Counted from the stretch's first letter, positions 38,858 to 48,175 are shown. The stretch is 64,000 nt of DNA from a gamma proteobacterium symbiont of Stewartia floridana (GCA_003676145.1 NAUB01000017.1:170677-234676), one strand, 5' to 3'. A program made the numbers and translations. The notes: generated by a model not told the origin, from the sequence alone.

Positions 38858-38877
38858 GGGCCAGTTAACACGAACCC
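38858..38877 (+). repeat. third copy of the GTTAACACGAA repeat end
   Basis: GGGCCAGTTAACACGAACCC matches the ends of the 37451-37655 element with two differences from the left end. It stands alone, 16 bp past the tusE stop. Confidence 0.65.
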
Positions 38878-38896
38878 TGTACCCCTCAACTTAAGC

Positions 38897-38952
38897 GGCG
38901 TACCAGCCTCCCTGCTCACAACTGGATTGAGATCAGGGTTGTGCGGTACGCC
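38897..38952. other. hairpin in the tusE-downstream spacer
   Basis: GGCGTACC and GGTACGCC pair as an 8-bp outer stem with CACAAC / GTTGTG as an inner stem. No U-run; may end the tusE transcript or be part of a structured RNA. Confidence 0.5.
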
Positions 38953-39015
38953 TTGCCCGGTTTTCAGTGGCATCGGTTAATCAGAACAGCAACCCTGCTC
39001 GCCCGGTTAAGCAAG

Positions 39016-39088
39016 CATTCTCAGCTCAAACAGCCCCATACAGGAAGTGAATTCATGAACATGGGGGTATCGGTCACGCCTGAGAATG
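39016..39088. other. nested inverted repeat upstream of the rod-like gene
   Basis: Outer arms CATTCTCAG / CTGAGAATG and inner arms CCCCAT / ATGGGG are arranged as a nested stem ending 77 bp before the next gene. A 17-codon open frame (39055-39108) with AGGAAG before its ATG overlaps it, but the pairing better explains the conservation of these bases. Confidence 0.45.
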
Positions 39089-39164
39089 AAACTATTAAAG
39101 AATTGTAAAAAACTGCCAACTAAGCAGGTAGGGAATACCGAAATTGTAAGGGTTTGCTGTAGTT

Positions 39165-39401
39165 ATGGGCATCAATTCAATCACTGGATCGGCACTGCAG
39201 GGCATCCACAAAGGCCTTCAGGGAATGCGCCGTGTGGCCTCTGATATTGCCAGTGCCAATCAGGTACAACAATCAAACCCGAAAGATCTCTCCCGCTCCA
39301 TGGTTGAAATGCAGCAGCAGGCCAACCAGGTGAAGGCCCAGGTGAAAACCCTTAAGGCTGCCGATGAAGTCCTCGGCACACTGATTGACGAGAAAGTCTG
39401 A
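39165..39401 (+). CDS. short flagellar rod/hook-like protein
   Basis: 78 residues. Both ends recall flagellar rod and hook proteins: the N-terminus (SALQGIHKGLQGMRRVASDIASANQ) is like the conserved N-terminal rod helix with its IA(N/S)AN motif, and the C-terminus (VKTLKAADEVLGTLIDEKV) like the FlgB/C/E/F/G C-terminal helix. The whole central domain is missing, so it would be a bare coiled coil. No other flagellar genes are nearby. It may be a minimal rod-like protein or a cytoplasmic relic. Confidence 0.65.
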   Translation: MGINSITGSALQGIHKGLQGMRRVASDIASANQVQQSNPKDLSRSMVEMQQQANQVKAQVKTLKAADEVLGTLIDEKV

Positions 39402-39453
39402 TACCAACCGCTGCTCCCCTTGCGGGAGAGCGTTTCATCCACTTCCCCCGAGT

Positions 39454-40296
39454 CTACAGCTCAAACAGCATCGACAGGTCGATGGCACGTATATCCTTGG
39501 TCAAAGCACCAACTGAGATATCATCGATCCCGCTCTCGGCAATCTCTCTTATGGTATCCAAGTTGATGCCACCGGAGGCCTCCAGCCTGGCGCGACCAGC
39601 AGCCAGCTTCACCGCCTCGCGCAGCTTTTCGGGGGTGAAATTATCCAGCAATACCCGCTGAACACCCGCATCGAGGGCCTGCTGCAACTCATCCAGTGTC
39701 TCCACTTCGATCTCGACAGACACCCCATCCGGTACCACTTCCCTGGACCTGACCAATGCGGCTTCAATCGATCCGGCAGCCCGGATATGATTCTCTTTGA
39801 TCAGCACAGCATCATACAACCCCACCCGGTGATTGTGCCCCCCACCACAGCGGACCGCATACTTCTGTTGCAGACGCAGTCCCGGCACCGTCTTTCGCGT
39901 ATCCAGGATCCGCACATCGATGCCGGATACCGCCTCCACATAGCGTCTGGTGAGGGTTGCGGTACCCGACAGACTTTGCAGATAGTTCAACGCGCAACGC
40001 TCACCACTCAGCAAGGCTCTGGCATTGCCGGTGAGCCGGCACAGCGGCTGATTCTCACTGACCATCTCACCCTCTTCAACCGACCACTCCAGGCCGATGT
40101 CCGGATCCAGCTGCCGGTAAACTTCATTTACCCAGGCAATCCCGCAAATCACAGCCTGTTCCCGACAGATGATCCGAGCCTGGGTAACGGCATCTGCCGG
40201 CAACAGGGCCGCAGTCAGGTCGCCACTACCCAGATCCTCGGCCAGCGCCTGACTGACCTGGCCGCTTATCAAAAAGTGATTGCTGTGTAGATTCAT
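39454..40296 (-). CDS. nadC: nicotinate-nucleotide pyrophosphorylase (quinolinate phosphoribosyltransferase)
   Basis: De novo NAD synthesis: converts quinolinate and PRPP to nicotinate mononucleotide. 280 residues with [24 protein letters not shown], the substrate-binding [17 protein letters not shown] and the C-terminal barrel [10 protein letters not shown] and [11 protein letters not shown]. It overlaps the upstream FKBP gene by 4 bp. nadE at 5176 acts later in the same pathway but is not linked. Confidence 0.96.
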   Translation of the reverse strand: MNLHSNHFLISGQVSQALAEDLGSGDLTAALLPADAVTQARIICREQAVICGIAWVNEVYRQLDPDIGLEWSVEEGEMVSENQPLCRLTGNARALLSGERCALNYLQSLSGTATLTRRYVEAVSGIDVRILDTRKTVPGLRLQQKYAVRCGGGHNHRVGLYDAVLIKENHIRAAGSIEAALVRSREVVPDGVSVEIEVETLDELQQALDAGVQRVLLDNFTPEKLREAVKLAAGRARLEASGGINLDTIREIAESGIDDISVGALTKDIRAIDLSMLFEL

Positions 40297-40640
40297 CCGG
40301 ATATGGCAAGCAGTTCCACATCAAACACCAGAGTTGCATTGGGCGGAATCACACCACCGGCACCTTGCGCGCCATAACCCAACTGAGGAGGAATGGTCAG
40401 TCTGCGCTTACCACCCACCTTCATGCCGGCAACCCCTTCATCCCAACCACGGATCACCATGCCTTTGCCCAAGGCGAATTCAAACGGCTGATTCCGGTCG
40501 ACTGAGGAGTCGAACTTATCCCCATCCAGCAACCAGCCGGTATAGTGGACAGAGACCCGTTGACCAGACTCTGCAAGCTGGCCGTCACCCTCAACCAAGT
40601 CTTCAATTTTCAATCCGGAATCGGTGATCTTTTCACTCAT
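40293..40640 (-). CDS. FKBP-type peptidyl-prolyl isomerase
   Basis: A single FKBP domain of 115 residues, without a signal peptide, so cytoplasmic. Active-site segments [34 protein letters not shown] and [14 protein letters not shown] are intact. GAGAG precedes ATG 40640. It is the first gene of a two-gene unit with nadC. Confidence 0.93.
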   Translation of the reverse strand: MSEKITDSGLKIEDLVEGDGQLAESGQRVSVHYTGWLLDGDKFDSSVDRNQPFEFALGKGMVIRGWDEGVAGMKVGGKRRLTIPPQLGYGAQGAGGVIPPNATLVFDVELLAISG

Positions 40641-40796
40641 TGTTCTCTCTCATTGTTTAGGTAATTCATATCCAGGACCGGCTGTTAACGATCACCCGGC
40701 CCAACTTGATTGGCCCGCATTATATTACTTTCAGGCAAAGCTTGCCCGCCTGCTGGGTGCAGGCAGAAATCATACTGAATCAAAGTGATTACGGCT

Positions 40797-43142
40797 TCAG
40801 GCAGAAGCGGATGAAGCGTCGGTATTCTTCAGCGCGCTGAGCATGGCATCGAGAGCCCGATCCATGATCGGTGTGGATGAGACTTCGACCATTTTGGCTC
40901 TGCCTTCACGCAACTGCTTTGCCACGCCGGCCGATGTCAGTTCCATCGCTTTCATACCTTTGCGATTCACAAAGATATAGGTATCCGTCACCTTGCTCTT
41001 CCAGGAGAGTTTGACACGGACCTTGGTGGGACCATCCGCCATCTCGAGCCACATGCCCGGTTCGAGTTCGCTGGCCATTTTTGAAAACTCATCGCTGTCG
41101 GAGATTGCTTCATCGGCCATCTCCATCAACTGACTGTTGTCATCGGAAGTCAGCTGACTGTCCGGGAAATGAATCTCATACTGACTGACAGGCTGGGTTC
41201 CGGTGGTGTTCATCTGACTGCCATCACCACCGCGCAACACCTGGATATGGCAATTCTGCAACTCTTTGAACAGGCGGGCCATCTTGTGCTGATCGAAAGA
41301 GATACTATTCAGACGTTCGCGTACATTGCGCAACAACTCAGGAATACCGCGCAGCAGTTGCTGGCGTTCACCATACTCTGACTTCGGTTGCACACTCCAT
41401 AACAACCGATCGACGATCTCCAGCGCATCGGTCCAGTCCTGGCTCTGATCACCTTCGCGAAGATAGATCAGCAGTAACGCATCCTTCCAGCCATCTTCCA
41501 GGATCGACATCACCGCTTGAGGTACCAGCTTCTGGGTACGCAAGCGTTGATTGAGCTCTTCGGAGACAATCCGCTTGGCAGATTTCAGCTGCTCCTTGCC
41601 CTTGGTGATCTGGTTGGTGCGTTTTTCAGCAATCTGTGCACCGCGCTGCTCTTTCTCCCACCATTTTGAGAACTCATCATTCAGTTCGGCAAACAGTTCC
41701 GGATCATCATGAAACTCATTGAGTATGCGTTTGATGGTCGACTCGATCTTGGTGTAGAGGGTGTCGTTGACCCGGTCTCCGGTATCATTCCAGCCTACGG
41801 CCGCCTGGGCCAGAGAGTTCAATAGTCTTCTCGCCGGATGGACCTTTTCACTGAAGAAACTCTTGTCGATGATTGCCACTTTCAGCATCGGTATCTGCAG
41901 ACGGCTGATCAAGGCTTTCATCGCATCGGGCAGGCTGTAGTCATCGAGGATGAACTCAAACAGCATGGAGATGACATCGATGGTGTCGTTATCCGCATCG
42001 CCCAGGGATCGGGTCAGTTGCCCATCCTTTGCGATCTTCAGATCCGTTACCAGACGGGTTCGCATCTCTTCCGGAGTCAGGGTTTTATCGATCCGCCGGC
42101 CTTGCGGCAACATCACCACATTGGATTGCTGAATTGCTGAAAGGGCACCCAGCAACTCACCGGTATCGACCACCGGGATATTGCCGGCTGGCGTTGTCAG
42201 CATCAGACTCGAAGTCAGCATACTGCTGCCACTGCTGGCGCGGCGCGTGCCCAGCAACTGTTGCAGTGTGGCGAACACCTCCGCCTGCACTTCACTGCCG
42301 CTGGAGCTCATCTGACTCTCGGGGTAGCCGCTCGGCGGAGAGGTCGAGACATAGGATGAGTCGCTCGCCAGGTAACTCTCACCCGCATCACCCCGCATAC
42401 TGGGAGCAATCGGATTGCGACGCACTTTCGGTGTCAATTTGGGTATCACACCGGCGCGACCCAGCAACAGATTGACCTCATCATACAGACCACCGATATA
42501 GTGCATCACATGGCGGTCAAAGAGTTTGTAGACAACCAGCTTGACCGGCAGCTCAACCGGCACATTCGACATTGCGAACTGAAACGCGTTGCAGACAACA
42601 CCGGGTTCCAGTGGGGATCGCTGGGCGATCTGCTCATTGATATTGCCGCCACCGATGATGAACGCGAATCGCTGCCCCATGGCATAGAGTTCCCGGGCAA
42701 ACCGACTTTCCGATTTGCTGACCATATTGGTAATCGCCAGAGACTCTTCAAGATCGTCGTTTTCCACCAGCGACATCTCTGAGTCTCGGCTCAATTCATC
42801 CAAAGTTGGCTGATTGACATGGATCTCACCGGTCTGCCAATAGCGATCGTAGATGCTGAGCAACTCCTGGGTGAAGGCGCGATCGATTCCGGCGCGCTGT
42901 TTGCGCAGCTCTCTCATGGAATCGAAATAGACGTTCTGCAGTGCGTTATTATCCGATTTGTTCGCCATTTCATAGAGAGAATCGTCCAGATTCTCGAACA
43001 AATCATTCATTAACTTGGGGATGGCCTTGATGACCAGATTACGGCACTCAGACGAAATCCTTCGCCCGTTAGCATTCAGCGAAATGTTTTTCTGATGAGG
43101 CACAGCAGAGCCGAATGTAATAATGTTGTCTTGCCTTTGCAT
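40797..43142 (-). CDS. DUF1631 family protein with a PilZ-like C-terminus
   Basis: 781 residues, mostly helical and soluble. The family is uncharacterised. The C-terminal part (EPGMWLEMADGPTKVRVKLSWKS and TYIFVNRKGMKAMELTSAGVA, residues ~690-750) looks like a PilZ-type barrel, but the RxxxR and (D/N)xSxxG cyclic-di-GMP motifs are not evident, so ligand binding is doubtful. A low-complexity Ser-rich linker occurs near residue 270 (YLASDSSYVSTSPPSGYPE). It stands alone with large spacers. A link to cyclic-di-GMP or motility is inference. Confidence 0.75.
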   Translation of the reverse strand: MQRQDNIITFGSAVPHQKNISLNANGRRISSECRNLVIKAIPKLMNDLFENLDDSLYEMANKSDNNALQNVYFDSMRELRKQRAGIDRAFTQELLSIYDRYWQTGEIHVNQPTLDELSRDSEMSLVENDDLEESLAITNMVSKSESRFARELYAMGQRFAFIIGGGNINEQIAQRSPLEPGVVCNAFQFAMSNVPVELPVKLVVYKLFDRHVMHYIGGLYDEVNLLLGRAGVIPKLTPKVRRNPIAPSMRGDAGESYLASDSSYVSTSPPSGYPESQMSSSGSEVQAEVFATLQQLLGTRRASSGSSMLTSSLMLTTPAGNIPVVDTGELLGALSAIQQSNVVMLPQGRRIDKTLTPEEMRTRLVTDLKIAKDGQLTRSLGDADNDTIDVISMLFEFILDDYSLPDAMKALISRLQIPMLKVAIIDKSFFSEKVHPARRLLNSLAQAAVGWNDTGDRVNDTLYTKIESTIKRILNEFHDDPELFAELNDEFSKWWEKEQRGAQIAEKRTNQITKGKEQLKSAKRIVSEELNQRLRTQKLVPQAVMSILEDGWKDALLLIYLREGDQSQDWTDALEIVDRLLWSVQPKSEYGERQQLLRGIPELLRNVRERLNSISFDQHKMARLFKELQNCHIQVLRGGDGSQMNTTGTQPVSQYEIHFPDSQLTSDDNSQLMEMADEAISDSDEFSKMASELEPGMWLEMADGPTKVRVKLSWKSKVTDTYIFVNRKGMKAMELTSAGVAKQLREGRAKMVEVSSTPIMDRALDAMLSALKNTDASSASA

Positions 43143-43743
43143 CCAAAAATCACTTGAAAAAACCTACACATACCCAAGCAAATGCTTACAAGTTCCCTTT
43201 AGCCCGCACCTAATAAGAGGCTATGACAGTACACGCTAAGCGTCTGAGAATAGCCTCACAAAAGAACCACGCTCATTTTAGGGCCATTCTACATCATGAT
43301 TGGATACACTACTCAAAAACTAGCACCAAGTGCCTGTCCAATCAATAGTTTCTACATATCGGCAAAGATAATACAGACTGAAGCTCAGCATAGGTATTTG
43401 ATCAATAATGCAAGATTTTGGGAAACTAATTCCATTATTACCCCCTTTTTGGGCTAAATTTTCAAAAATTCAGGAACTTAATCCCTAACCCAGTCTACTG
43501 TCATAACCTCACGACCCAGCCCTCTATCGACTCAACCTCTTCAACTGACACTTTCACTCTCTATTAAAGCATCGCGCTTTGAAGCCCCCCCAGGACCAAC
43601 CGGTTTACGGTGGATACCCGCCAACAGCAATACTAATGTAATAGATGCTCAACTCAATCTATTGTATGGTTCATTGTTCAGAGCACTGGGGCTATCACCA
43701 GTCAGCAAACAATAATGACTACCTTGTAACCGGCCAGAATAAA
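43143..43743. other. 601-bp spacer between DUF1631 and the DUF1538 operon
   Basis: No coding sequence. It should contain divergent promoters for the two flanking units. A palindromic segment at 43217-43257 has outer arms GAGGCTAT / ATAGCCTC around ACGCTAAGCGT, which could form a cruciform or operator. Confidence 0.5.
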
Positions 43744-44475
43744 ATGAATACAGTCCGGCGCCTATTTGCATCACTTATCAGCAGTTTCCGCGATCTACTG
43801 CCGATCTTCATCGTCATCGCTTTTTTTCAGCTGGTGGTGCTGCAACAGCCGATACCCAACCTGGGTTCCCTGCTGATCGGTACGGTACTGGTGCTTTTGG
43901 GTCTGAGCCTGTTCATCGAAGGCCTGAATCTGGGTCTCTTCCCCCTCGGCGAAACGATGGCCTGGAACTTTGCCCGCAAAGGCAGTCTCAGCTGGCTCCT
44001 GCTATTTGCCTTCGCACTTGGTTTCGGTACCACAGTGGCGGAACCCGCACTGATCAAGATTGCTGAGGAGGCGGCAAAAATTGCGGCTACCGGCGGCATG
44101 ATCGATGATTCCATTGAGGCGATGCACGAATATGCCCAGGGACTCCGCTATACCGTAGCCCTTTCGGTAGGATTCGCCATCGTGCTGGGTGTCCTGAGGA
44201 TCGTCAAAGGCTGGCCGGTACAGTACCTGATCATCGGTGGATATATCGGTGTCGTGATCATGACCGCCTTTGCCCCCAAAGAGATCATCGGTATCGCTTA
44301 TGACTCAGGGGGTGTCACGACTTCCACCGTAACCGTTCCCCTGGTGACGGCTCTCGGGGTGGGCCTGGCATCCAGTATCAAAGGACGCAACCCGATGACA
44401 GATGGCTTCGGACTGATTGCCTTTGCCTCCCTGACACCCATGATATTCGTCATGTTCTACGGAATCATGTTATGA
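43744..44475 (+). CDS. DUF1538 membrane protein, first subunit
   Basis: 243 residues from ATG 43744 (the frame stays open 33 codons upstream but without family resemblance). About six membrane helices. Family hallmarks: [14 protein letters not shown] and [20 protein letters not shown] followed by [19 protein letters not shown]. Paralogue of the next gene, which shares both motifs. It has a conserved Asp-Ser-Gly-Gly and Ser/Thr-rich helix suggestive of a transport pathway for an ion or small solute. Function unknown. It overlaps the second DUF1538 gene by 4 bp. Confidence 0.85.
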   Translation: MNTVRRLFASLISSFRDLLPIFIVIAFFQLVVLQQPIPNLGSLLIGTVLVLLGLSLFIEGLNLGLFPLGETMAWNFARKGSLSWLLLFAFALGFGTTVAEPALIKIAEEAAKIAATGGMIDDSIEAMHEYAQGLRYTVALSVGFAIVLGVLRIVKGWPVQYLIIGGYIGVVIMTAFAPKEIIGIAYDSGGVTTSTVTVPLVTALGVGLASSIKGRNPMTDGFGLIAFASLTPMIFVMFYGIML

Positions 44476-45233
44476 CGGCAGGCATCGAACACTTTCTCAA
44501 CATCCTGGTCGGTACTGTGCTGGACATCCTGCCGATTGCAGCGATCCTGTTCGGCTTCCAGATCTTCGTATTACGCAGGCCACTGAAAAATGCCAAGGAG
44601 ATTGGTATCGGATTCCTGATGGTGCTATTCGGCCTGGCGCTGTTTCTTGAGGGTCTTGATCTAGCCCTCTTCCCGTTGGGTGAACTGATGGCAAGCCAGC
44701 TCACCTCACCTGAGGTTCTGAATGTCCCGACGGGCGGTGAGACTGTCCAATGGCATCACTACTTCTGGGTCTATCTGTTTGCCGCCAGCATCGGCTTCTC
44801 CACCACCATCGCGGAACCTTCCCTGATCGCCGTTGCAATCAAGGCAAACCAGGTATCCGCGGGGGCAATCAGTCAATGGGGCTTGAGGATTGCCGTGGCC
44901 ATCGGGGTTGCGATCGGCATTGCACTCGGCAGCTACCGGATCATTACCGGTACACCCCTGCACTGGTACATCATCGCCGGCTACGTGGTGGTGATCTTTC
45001 AAACCATGGTCGCCCCCCGCACCATCATCGCCCTGGCGTACGATTCCGGCGGCGTAACCACGTCCACAGTGACCGTTCCTTTGGTCGCTGCGCTCGGTAT
45101 TGGCCTGTCCAGTAACATTCCTGGACGTAATCCACTGATCGACGGCTTTGGTCTGATCGCCTTTGCCAGTCTGTTTCCCATCATGTCCGTTATGGCTTAC
45201 GCCCAGCTCAGCGAGTGGCGCAGTCGTCAATGA
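44472..45233 (+). CDS. DUF1538 membrane protein, second subunit
   Basis: 253 residues, about six helices, with the same signatures as its upstream paralogue: [16 protein letters not shown] and [39 protein letters not shown]. The pair is translationally coupled (ATGA overlap) and most probably forms a heteromer. The next gene encodes a PII-like protein 18 bp downstream. PII proteins often control transporters by blocking them, which supports a transporter role. Confidence 0.85.
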   Translation: MTAGIEHFLNILVGTVLDILPIAAILFGFQIFVLRRPLKNAKEIGIGFLMVLFGLALFLEGLDLALFPLGELMASQLTSPEVLNVPTGGETVQWHHYFWVYLFAASIGFSTTIAEPSLIAVAIKANQVSAGAISQWGLRIAVAIGVAIGIALGSYRIITGTPLHWYIIAGYVVVIFQTMVAPRTIIALAYDSGGVTTSTVTVPLVAALGIGLSSNIPGRNPLIDGFGLIAFASLFPIMSVMAYAQLSEWRSRQ

Positions 45234-45251
45234 TTCACACGAGGTATTGAG

Positions 45252-45602
45252 ATGCACTTCAAACTCATCATCGCCCTGGTAGAAGACAGCACCACGGAAA
45301 AAGTGCTTGAGGCTGCGCGCTCTGCCGGAGCCACAGGTTCAACCGTCATCAACCATGCACGGGGTGAAGGTATCGAACAGTCGAAAACCTTCCTCGGCCT
45401 GACCCTGGATACACAACGGGATGTTCTACTGCTGCTGGTGGAGGAGCATCTGAGCCGGACGATTCTGGAAAAGATCTCCGAGGCCGGAGAATTTGATAAC
45501 CAGTCGGGCAGTGGTATCGCCTTTCAGATCGACATCGAGGATGCCGTCGGTGTCAGCCATCAGATAGCTTCACTTTCACAAGTGGTCGAGGAGGAATTAT
45601 GA
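45252..45602 (+). CDS. PII-like signalling protein of the DUF1538 operon
   Basis: 116 residues with a PII-type ferredoxin-like fold (MHFKLIIALVEDSTTEKVLEAARSAGATGSTVINHARGEG). The T-loop is shortened and altered (IEQSKTFLGLTLDTQRD) and lacks the uridylylation tyrosine, so it is not a GlnB/K orthologue; compare the canonical PII at 4583. It sits between the DUF1538 pair and a CBS gene (4-bp overlap). Expected to bind a nucleotide and gate the DUF1538 proteins, by analogy with GlnK-AmtB and SbtB-SbtA. Confidence 0.8.
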   Translation: MHFKLIIALVEDSTTEKVLEAARSAGATGSTVINHARGEGIEQSKTFLGLTLDTQRDVLLLLVEEHLSRTILEKISEAGEFDNQSGSGIAFQIDIEDAVGVSHQIASLSQVVEEEL

Positions 45603-46012
45603 CCGAGCGCAAACTAGTCCGGGTGCGAGACGTAATGAAGAACGATTTTGATTTGGTTGAAGGCATGGATACCGTTGAAAGTGCCCTGGAGAAGATGAGC
45701 CACGTTGAAACCAAGTCACTGATCGTCAAGAAGCGTGATGAAAACGATGAATTCGGTATCGTCACCCTATCGGATATCGCGCGACAGGTATTGGCTAAGG
45801 ACCGGGCTCCGGAACGGGTGAATATCTACGAGATCATGAGCAAACCAGCCTTCACGGTATCGGCTGATATGGACATCCGCTACTGCGCCAGACTGTTTGG
45901 CCGCTTTGAACTCAACCGGGCGCCGGTAGTGGAGGATGGCAAAGTGATCGGTATCGTCAGTTACACCGATATGGTGCTGAAGGGTTTCCCATCTGCTGCA
46001 GATCAATCTTGA
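45599..46012 (+). CDS. CBS-pair protein
   Basis: 137 residues made only of two CBS motifs (VRVRDVMKNDFDLVEGMDTVESAL; VNIYEIMSKPAFTVSADMDI, closing VIGIVSYTDMV). CBS pairs bind adenosine nucleotides and act as energy sensors. It ends the DUF1538-DUF1538-PII operon with a 4-bp overlap on each side (ATGA at the PII-like gene; its stop overlaps the TTG start of ampD). Two cytosolic nucleotide sensors in one operon with a membrane protein pair is notable. Confidence 0.88.
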   Translation: MTERKLVRVRDVMKNDFDLVEGMDTVESALEKMSHVETKSLIVKKRDENDEFGIVTLSDIARQVLAKDRAPERVNIYEIMSKPAFTVSADMDIRYCARLFGRFELNRAPVVEDGKVIGIVSYTDMVLKGFPSAADQS

Positions 46013-46557
46013 AGCAGAAACAGGCTGGACTGCTTGATGGCGTGCTGTTCCACAACTCCGCTAACCAGGATCAGCGGCCCGCCGACTGCGACATAGACCT
46101 GCTGGTGATCCACAGCATCAGTCTTCCACCGGGAGAGTTCGGCGGTGATTGGATTGATGATCTGTTCATGAATCGCCTGGATGCGGACGCCCATCCCTAC
46201 TTCCAGGAGATCAGCCACCTCAAAGTATCCTGCCACCTGCTGATCAGGCGGGACGGATCTCAGGTGCAGTATGTCCCGCTGCACCATCGGGCCTGGCATG
46301 CTGGTCAGTCCAACTATTGCGGGCGCGAACGCTGTAACGACTTCTCCATCGGAATCGAGTTGGAAGGCAGCGATGAGCAGCCCTTCACTGAAGCCCAATA
46401 CGCCAGCCTGGTGAAAGCAACACGACAGATCATGGCGATCTACCCAAACATCACGCAACAGCGGATCACCAGTCATGCGCAGATTGCCCCTGGACGCAAG
46501 ACCGATCCCGGCCCGATGTTCGATTGGCAAAAGTACTTCCGCTTATTGCATTCTTGA
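46009..46557 (+). CDS. ampD: 1,6-anhydro-N-acetylmuramyl-L-alanine amidase AmpD
   Basis: Cytosolic zinc amidase of cell-wall recycling that removes the peptide from anhydromuramyl-peptides. 182 residues with zinc ligands in VIHSISLPPGEFGG (His35), TSHAQIAPGRKTDPGP (His and Asp) and the AmpD segments AWHAGQSNYCGRERCNDFSIGIELEG. TTG 46009 is chosen as start: it overlaps the CBS stop codon and puts the first zinc His at 35, against 34 in enterobacterial AmpD. ampE follows. Confidence 0.93.
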   Translation: MKQKQAGLLDGVLFHNSANQDQRPADCDIDLLVIHSISLPPGEFGGDWIDDLFMNRLDADAHPYFQEISHLKVSCHLLIRRDGSQVQYVPLHHRAWHAGQSNYCGRERCNDFSIGIELEGSDEQPFTEAQYASLVKATRQIMAIYPNITQQRITSHAQIAPGRKTDPGPMFDWQKYFRLLHS

Positions 46558-46670
46558 GAGAAAGTGCGGATATTCCATGCTGAAATATCAACCCGGCAAC
46601 CATCAATGGCACCGAGATGAAACGCTGGGGATAACTTGAAACTTTCAGCTGATTCGGTGAAACTCTCGCG

Positions 46671-47555
46671 ATGACATTGACGATCATACTTATCTGCCTG
46701 ATAGCAGAGCGATTTTTACTTGAACACAGCCACCTGAGAAGCAATCGCTGGTTCACCAGATATTGTCAGTGGCATCAACAGCAAAACCTGCCTGAATGGA
46801 TGCAGCAGGGCGTCATAGGGCTGCTGTTGCTGTTACTACCGCCACTGCTGGCAGTCGCAGCGCTGCAACATCTGTTTGCCGACACTCTGCTGGGTTTACC
46901 CAGCCTGTTGTTATCCATCGGGGTACTGCTCTACGCCCTGGGGCCGCAGGATCTGGACAGCCAGATCAACCAGTATGTGGAAACGGCTGAAGCCGATGAC
47001 GCTGAAGCCCGGGAGATCGCCCGGGAGATTATCGAAGATGAACCACCCACCAGTGAACCCGCCCGCTCACAGGCTGTTGCTGAAGCAGCGCTGCAACAAG
47101 CAAACCGGCGAACGGTAGCGGTACTTTTCTGGTTCATCCTGCTCGGCCCACTCGGCGCCATACTCTATCGACTTGCCACCTGGATGCCTCAATCGGACCA
47201 GGCCGCACAGGATATCGACTTCAAGCTGAATACCAGGCAATTGGTCATCATCCTGGACTGGCTGCCGGCCAGAGTCACCGCTTTCTGTTATGCCATCGCC
47301 GGCAGCTTTGAGGATGCGTTATATGGCTGGAGAAGCTACCAGGAGAGTCGCCAGAGTGAATTCAGCGACAGCAACACAGGCACCCTGATCTGCACCGGAG
47401 GCGGTGCCATGCGGCTGACCACGCTGCTGGATGAAGCCTACGCCGGCGCCCATCTCTATACCTACCTGCCGAAAGCCGCCATGGCTTTGATCTGGAGGAG
47501 CCTGATCGTATTTCTGGTGATCGTCGCCTTCCTCACCTTTACCGGCCTGATCTGA
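46671..47555 (+). CDS. ampE: AmpE-like inner-membrane protein
   Basis: 294 residues with four or so membrane helices (TIILICLIAERFLL; GLLLLLLPPLLAVAAL; VLFWFILLGPLGAILY; IWRSLIVFLVIVAFLTF) and the family core GPLGAILYRLATW. AmpE pairs with AmpD in the recycling of anhydromuropeptides and was first linked to ampC induction; its exact activity is not known. Found directly after ampD, the usual order. Confidence 0.85.
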   Translation: MTLTIILICLIAERFLLEHSHLRSNRWFTRYCQWHQQQNLPEWMQQGVIGLLLLLLPPLLAVAALQHLFADTLLGLPSLLLSIGVLLYALGPQDLDSQINQYVETAEADDAEAREIAREIIEDEPPTSEPARSQAVAEAALQQANRRTVAVLFWFILLGPLGAILYRLATWMPQSDQAAQDIDFKLNTRQLVIILDWLPARVTAFCYAIAGSFEDALYGWRSYQESRQSEFSDSNTGTLICTGGGAMRLTTLLDEAYAGAHLYTYLPKAAMALIWRSLIVFLVIVAFLTFTGLI

Positions 47556-47572
47556 TCGTCTGCTTGACGCTG

Positions 47573-48175
47573 ATGAGTGAGACAACCACCATCGATCTGT
47601 TACGTCACGGCGAGCCCATCGGCGGCAGGCGCTATCGTGGGCAGATCGATGACCCTTTGAGTGAAACCGGCTGGCAGGAGATGCGTGAGGCCGTATCCGG
47701 TCAGCGGCCCTGGCAGACCATCATCAGTTCACCGCTCAAACGCTGCGCCGCATTTGCTGCTGAACTCAGCGATCAAATGGAGATTGGGCTCTCCTATGAC
47801 GAGCGACTCAAGGAGGTAGGATTTGGCCACTGGGAGGGCTTTTCGGGGGATCAGTTGCGCGCCCAGGATCCGCAACAGATGAAACGCTTTTATCACGACC
47901 CCATAGGGCATCGCCCGCGGAACGCCGAACCTTTGGATGGCTTCAGCGAAAGGGTCTCCCAAGCCTACAACCAGGCGGTCAGGGAGAATACGGGTCAACA
48001 TATTCTGCTGATCACCCATGCCGGGGTGATCCGCTCCATCCTTGCCAACCTGCTGGATGCCCCGCTGGGCTCCATGTACCGCTTCTCGATTGGCACGGCC
48101 AGCCTCTCCCGGATTAAGATTGAGGACGAACGCCCACCCACCATTATGTTCGTTGGCAAATCGAGCCTAACTTGA
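47573..48175 (+). CDS. histidine phosphatase family protein
   Basis: 200 residues. The catalytic RHG motif (IDLLRHGEP), the second histidine (LLITHAGVIRSIL) and SSPLKRCAAFA match the alpha-ribazole phosphatase / phosphoglycerate-mutase branch. Alpha-ribazole phosphatase (CobC) acts in cobalamin assembly, but no cob genes are near, so the substrate is open. ATG 47573 is preferred over an upstream TTG. It is 17 bp after ampE and likely cotranscribed. Confidence 0.82.
   Translation: MSETTTIDLLRHGEPIGGRRYRGQIDDPLSETGWQEMREAVSGQRPWQTIISSPLKRCAAFAAELSDQMEIGLSYDERLKEVGFGHWEGFSGDQLRAQDPQQMKRFYHDPIGHRPRNAEPLDGFSERVSQAYNQAVRENTGQHILLITHAGVIRSILANLLDAPLGSMYRFSIGTASLSRIKIEDERPPTIMFVGKSSLT

Noticed and set aside
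39055..39108. 17-codon frame with AGGAAG before its ATG
   Set aside because: Overlaps a nested inverted repeat that explains the sequence better; too short to support.
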